Positions 12,366 through 15,091 of a stretch of 15,091 bases of DNA are shown piece by piece (position 1 is the stretch's first letter; every line of letters starts with the position of its first letter). This DNA comes from Euryarchaeota archaeon UBA486 (GTDB taxonomy: Archaea > Thermoplasmatota > Poseidoniia > Poseidoniales > Poseidoniaceae). The stretch lies in the NCBI GenBank assembly GCA_002497765.1, contig DAET01000053.1, positions 12,355 to 27,445 of the forward strand, read 5' to 3'. The notes under the pieces were generated by a model. It was given only the letters and a program-made list of their open reading frames with translations. It had not been told where the DNA came from and searched no databases. The position numbers were made by a program, and so were the translations under genes.

Positions 12366-14543
12366 TCATGCCCGGCGGCGAAGAGCGACCATCGCTCCCA
12401 CAAGGACGAGAGTGATTGAAGCGGCGAGCACGCTTGCCGACCAAGTCGCTTCGTCCTCACCGGTTGAGCCCACCTCGTTGTTCATGTCCTTGTCATTCGA
12501 ACCGTTTTCGGATGATGGGTCGGATGGCTGCGTGTTGTTGGTATCGGTTTCACCCAGCGGGGTAGCATCACAATCATCAGCCACGCCATCGCCGTCGCTG
12601 TCCACGTTGTCGTCACCGACGCACACATCGTCATGGTCGGCCACGCCGTCGCCGTCACTGTCGATCAGATCGTCGCATCCATCTGGCGTGCCGTCTGCAT
12701 CAACATCGATTCGATCATCGTGACCAAAGCAAGCATCCACATCATCCTCGACCTCGTCACCGTCGCTGTCAATCAGTTCATCGCAACCGTCCGGGACACC
12801 ATCACGGTCCACGTCCACACCGTCGTCATGACCCATGCAGAGGTCGCTCTGGTCAACAACGCCATCTCCGTCCTGGTCCACGTACGAATCGCAAGCATCA
12901 GGGATGCCATCTTGATCCACATCAGTGCCGTCGTCGCCAACGGCACAGCGATCATGCGGATCGTTCACACCATCGCCGTCCGAATCATCGATGCAGCCAT
13001 CACCGTCTCGGTCCCAACCCCACGCATCCTGCGAAGGGCATGCGTCCGTCCAGTTTTCGAGGTAGGTGCCGGAAACGTAGGTTTGGCCGGTGGCGTTCAG
13101 GAACGCTTCCGAATAATGTGTGGCTTTGAAGATGGCATTCGCCGTACTCCCAGCACGCTTTCCTTCAGGAATTGGTTCGCTTTGGTTGAACGGCCCGTTT
13201 GCACCGATGGGACCAATGTACTCCCAAACGACATCGCCGTTCTGACTCACCTCGTACAGGGTTCCTTGCGTGCCGTGGGTGACCAGCACGTTGCCGTTGG
13301 GCAAGGCTTGAGCCCCGGAGATGGCGCCGGAGTACATGGCTTCGCCTTGGTCCCATGACCACGCAGGCAGATCGGGTCCAAACGTTCCGTTGGCCTGCAA
13401 CACATAGGTGCCGTTGTCAAGGGTGGGCCGGATAATGTCAACAGATGAGTAGGCTGGATACCTGCCGTTCCCGTTGTTGAACACGATGAGGTTGCCCGCT
13501 TCTGGGTGGCCTGCCTCAATCCATTGCACGTCGTGCTGAGCGAACAATTGCTGATCGCTTGAAAGGCCCTTGTCGTACACCTGAGGGTTGCCCCAACGGT
13601 AGAGAATGTCGCCCCCTTTACCGGCTTGGCCGCCGGTGCTCCCTGCCGCCTCTTCTGTGGTTGTACTGTGGTCAATGATGTAAATCTCGTTCATGCTTCG
13701 ACACGAGAGCGCAATTTGGTCCAGTTCCGGGTTGTAATCAATGCCGTTGCAGTGCATCCAATCGGCACGGCCGGCAGCGTTGCCCGTTCCGCCGACGTAG
13801 TTGATGTCAATTTTCTCGGGATGGTCTTCCACCGAGCCGTAATTGTCCTTGGAGGGGTCGTAATCCTGGATTAAATGATCCCATGCGTGCCACTTCCAAA
13901 CGATTTCAGCATCGTCGGTCCCCACCGGCTTGACCTCGATGATGTGGTCGGGCCAAACGTTGTTTTGACCGCCGGGGGAATCGCTGGCAATGGCGGGGTT
14001 GCGTCCTGCCTGCAGGGCTTCGTCCTCTGTTTTGTCTTCCCAAGCGATCATGAGGATGTTGCCGTTCGGCATCGGTTCGATGTCATGATGGGTGATGTAC
14101 TGCTCGCTGTCGTACATCCATGACCACTCCAAGGTCCCGTCCCACGCAATGCGTTCCACTTTGCCTGAGGTCCCTCCGCCAGAGAAGTTGCCGACGGAAT
14201 CGGCGGCGTTGTTGGCCGTGCGGAGTAAATCTCCGTCCGGCAGAAGGTAGGCGGAAAGCGAGGGTCGGTGCTCGCCTGGTGAGGTCCAGTGGTGGACGTA
14301 GCGACCCTGGTGGTCGATGAGGTAGGTGGTGTTGGAGGGAATGGGTGAGAACAAGGTGTAGCCCGTCGAAGCGTTGGCGTTGCAGTAGACCAACCCGAGC
14401 GTCCAGTTGGTGCGGTCGGCATGGCAACTCGGCGTCGGTTGGACGAAGGATTCGTTGGTGTCGCCCTGAATCACCGGTGTCCATGCCATCAACAGCATGG
14501 CAACGAGAAGAACACACGATGGGCGTCGTGGAGGAGACCTCAT
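12366..14543 (-). CDS. Secreted, membrane-anchored arylsulfotransferase-like protein with TSP3 repeats
   Basis: 725 aa. A signal peptide (about 1-27) leads into an ASST-type beta-propeller domain (about 45-490) with repeated PDGDLLRT / PNGNILMIAWED / PNGNVLVTHG blade motifs. Residues expected for PAPS-independent aryl sulfotransferase are present: His152-His153, His264 in DWMHCNGIDY, Arg282 in ALSCRSMNEIY and His337 in FAQHDVQW, the likely counterpart of the sulfated His436 of E. coli ASST. Residues 510-660 are Asp-rich thrombospondin type 3 repeats that should bind calcium. A Ser/Asn/Asp-rich spacer and a membrane helix (about 702-720) ending in RRR anchor it to the outer face of the membrane; no PGF motif is seen. 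The substrate is unknown. The start overlaps the upstream stop as ATGA, with GAGGGAT before it. A non-enzymatic propeller is the main alternative. Confidence 0.85.
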   Translation of the reverse strand: MRSPPRRPSCVLLVAMLLMAWTPVIQGDTNESFVQPTPSCHADRTNWTLGLVYCNANASTGYTLFSPIPSNTTYLIDHQGRYVHHWTSPGEHRPSLSAYLLPDGDLLRTANNAADSVGNFSGGGTSGKVERIAWDGTLEWSWMYDSEQYITHHDIEPMPNGNILMIAWEDKTEDEALQAGRNPAIASDSPGGQNNVWPDHIIEVKPVGTDDAEIVWKWHAWDHLIQDYDPSKDNYGSVEDHPEKIDINYVGGTGNAAGRADWMHCNGIDYNPELDQIALSCRSMNEIYIIDHSTTTEEAAGSTGGQAGKGGDILYRWGNPQVYDKGLSSDQQLFAQHDVQWIEAGHPEAGNLIVFNNGNGRYPAYSSVDIIRPTLDNGTYVLQANGTFGPDLPAWSWDQGEAMYSGAISGAQALPNGNVLVTHGTQGTLYEVSQNGDVVWEYIGPIGANGPFNQSEPIPEGKRAGSTANAIFKATHYSEAFLNATGQTYVSGTYLENWTDACPSQDAWGWDRDGDGCIDDSDGDGVNDPHDRCAVGDDGTDVDQDGIPDACDSYVDQDGDGVVDQSDLCMGHDDGVDVDRDGVPDGCDELIDSDGDEVEDDVDACFGHDDRIDVDADGTPDGCDDLIDSDGDGVADHDDVCVGDDNVDSDGDGVADDCDATPLGETDTNNTQPSDPSSENGSNDKDMNNEVGSTGEDEATWSASVLAASITLVLVGAMVALRRRA
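12567..12986 (-). repeat. Thrombospondin type 3 repeat array (108-bp units)
   Basis: Within the sulfotransferase-like gene, residues 520-555, 556-591 and 592-627 are three 36-aa units of the form D-x-D-G-D-x-V-x-D-x-x-D-x-C...D-V-D-x-D-G-x-P-D-x-C-D. A shorter fourth unit follows at 628-659. The DNA is correspondingly repetitive (GTCGCCGTC-like runs on the plus strand). It is coding, not a CRISPR or tandem satellite. Unit-to-unit similarity makes copy-number change by recombination plausible. Confidence 0.85.
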
Positions 14544-15016
14544 GCAACATCCCTCGCCGCCAGTTCTAACGCCTCGTCGAACGTCGCCTGAAGTTGCTGA
14601 TCAGCAGGGAGTCCGGAATACACCTCAAATTTCGCCTGACCTTTGACGGTCCCGGTCCCGGTGGTGTTCACCAGTTCCGGTTCGCCGCGAATGAGCGAGT
14701 CCATGCTGAGCCGAAAGTGGAGCACATTGTGTTGGTCCACCCGCTTGTCGAACTCGTCAATGAGTTGCCGAAGGTTGGCCTCGCCAAGTCGGGCAAAGGA
14801 CCGCGCTGCTCTCCGCTTGTTCGCCGTCGATGCCTTCACAAGGGTCATTTCTGGTCCGTGATATGAAGTGCTGCGGTCCAGCTCCACGGCCTCCTCATCC
14901 CCGATGAGCCAAGCCATGGCCTCGGCCAGCACCTCCACGTTCGAAACGGCACTGGCCGTTGCTCTCCATGTGATGTGATGAAGCCCCACAACCTCCGGGT
15001 GGCGGGCGAGGGTCAA
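14540..15016 (-). CDS. Exosome-associated RNA-binding protein, COG1325/DUF54 family (start uncertain)
   Basis: About 150 aa; a small archaeal protein predicted to bind RNA and associate with the exosome. The family pattern is visible: an opening LHHITWRATASA, a middle STSYHGPEMTLVKASTANKRRAARSFARL that matches the 'HG-N/P-x-x-x-L-x-A' plus basic helix of the family, then LRQLIDEFDKRVDQHNVLHFRLSMDSL. The start is unresolved. The frame is open to the window edge with no ATG; 15016 is a TTG, and a GTG at 14989 would start just before the conserved HHI. The longer reading could be genuine N-terminal sequence from outside the window. The stop overlaps the start of the sulfotransferase-like gene by 4 bp, so the two are probably cotranscribed although their roles differ. 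Confidence 0.7.
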   Translation of the reverse strand: MTLARHPEVVGLHHITWRATASAVSNVEVLAEAMAWLIGDEEAVELDRSTSYHGPEMTLVKASTANKRRAARSFARLGEANLRQLIDEFDKRVDQHNVLHFRLSMDSLIRGEPELVNTTGTGTVKGQAKFEVYSGLPADQQLQATFDEALELAARDVA

Positions 15017-15091
15017 GAGGTTGCCGAATCGGGGTTCACGCCAGCGTTCTTGCCATGAGGCCCATTCAAATAGGGGAGGTGAGTCGGCAAC
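15017..15091 (-). other. Edge of window: open reading frame continuing the COG1325 gene, or end of an upstream gene
   Basis: In the COG1325 frame these bases are open without a stop and translate to a plausible Trp-rich segment (FEWASWQERWREPRFGN). In another minus-strand frame an upstream gene could end at a TGA near 15066-15068, directly followed by an ATG whose frame closes after nine codons. The sequence given cannot decide between these readings. Confidence 0.3.

Noticed and set aside
12567..12986. Regular repeats suggesting a CRISPR array or satellite
   Set aside because: The repeats are in frame, 108 bp long, have no unique spacers and encode TSP3 calcium-binding units.
12633..13358. 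A Val/Ile-rich plus-strand open frame resembling a membrane protein
   Set aside because: It is the complement of the Asp/Gly-rich TSP3 repeats and part of the propeller. GAC/GAT codons read as GTC/ATC on the other strand, which explains the hydrophobic look.
1..15091. tRNA, rRNA, insertion sequence or integrase signals
   Set aside because: Reading the intergenic gaps showed none long or structured enough for RNA genes, and no transposase or recombinase motif appears in any frame.

Overview
The window looks like a piece of an archaeal chromosome, most likely a marine Group II euryarchaeote (Candidatus Poseidoniales) or a close relative. This is inferred from gene content and was not tested by search. 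The archaeal markers are a PurP-type FAICAR synthetase, an archaeal exosome-associated RNA-binding protein (COG1325/DUF54), archaeal-type PdxS, and several COG1340-like coiled-coil proteins. Large secreted proteins with thrombospondin type 3 and CARDB-like modules also fit that group. Genes are packed very tightly, many with a GGTGAG-like Shine-Dalgarno about 7 nt before the start and several with 4-bp stop/start overlaps. I see no rRNA, tRNA, CRISPR array, insertion sequence or phage gene, and no gap above 300 bases without a gene.

Left block, minus strand (3670 down to 1). A short helical protein overlaps a 280-aa coiled-coil protein. These are followed by a GNAT acetyltransferase, a Roadblock/LC7 protein, a 291-aa COG1340-like coiled-coil protein and the 5' part of purP, which is cut by the window edge.

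Middle block, plus strand (3744 to 10942). It starts divergently from the left block across 73 bases. The order is: an 841-aa secreted/membrane protein with a large ectodomain, one membrane helix and two cytosolic zinc ribbons; a DtxR/IdeR-type metalloregulator; a 524-aa multi-pass membrane protein; a third long coiled-coil protein with a basic tail; a sugar-1-phosphate nucleotidylyltransferase with a left-handed beta-helix tail; and a 77-aa helical protein. The first three genes are almost without spacing and probably form one transcript.

Right block, minus strand (15091 down to 10948). An exosome-associated RNA-binding protein overlaps a secreted arylsulfotransferase-like enzyme with calcium-binding TSP3 repeats and a C-terminal membrane anchor. 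A 7Fe ferredoxin with its own probable promoter and pdxS (vitamin B6 synthesis) follow. pdxS converges on the 77-aa gene with only 5 bases between stop codons.

The most interesting signal is the set of three long coiled-coil proteins, two in the left block and one in the middle. They share a short C-terminal motif of the form LL-x-G-x-x-L-S-x-E-E, degenerate in the third, and two of them end in Arg/Lys-rich tails. They sit beside a Roadblock protein and an unusual transmembrane protein with internal zinc ribbons. This may be an uncharacterised envelope or cytoskeleton-like module, but that grouping is inference from gene order and composition.
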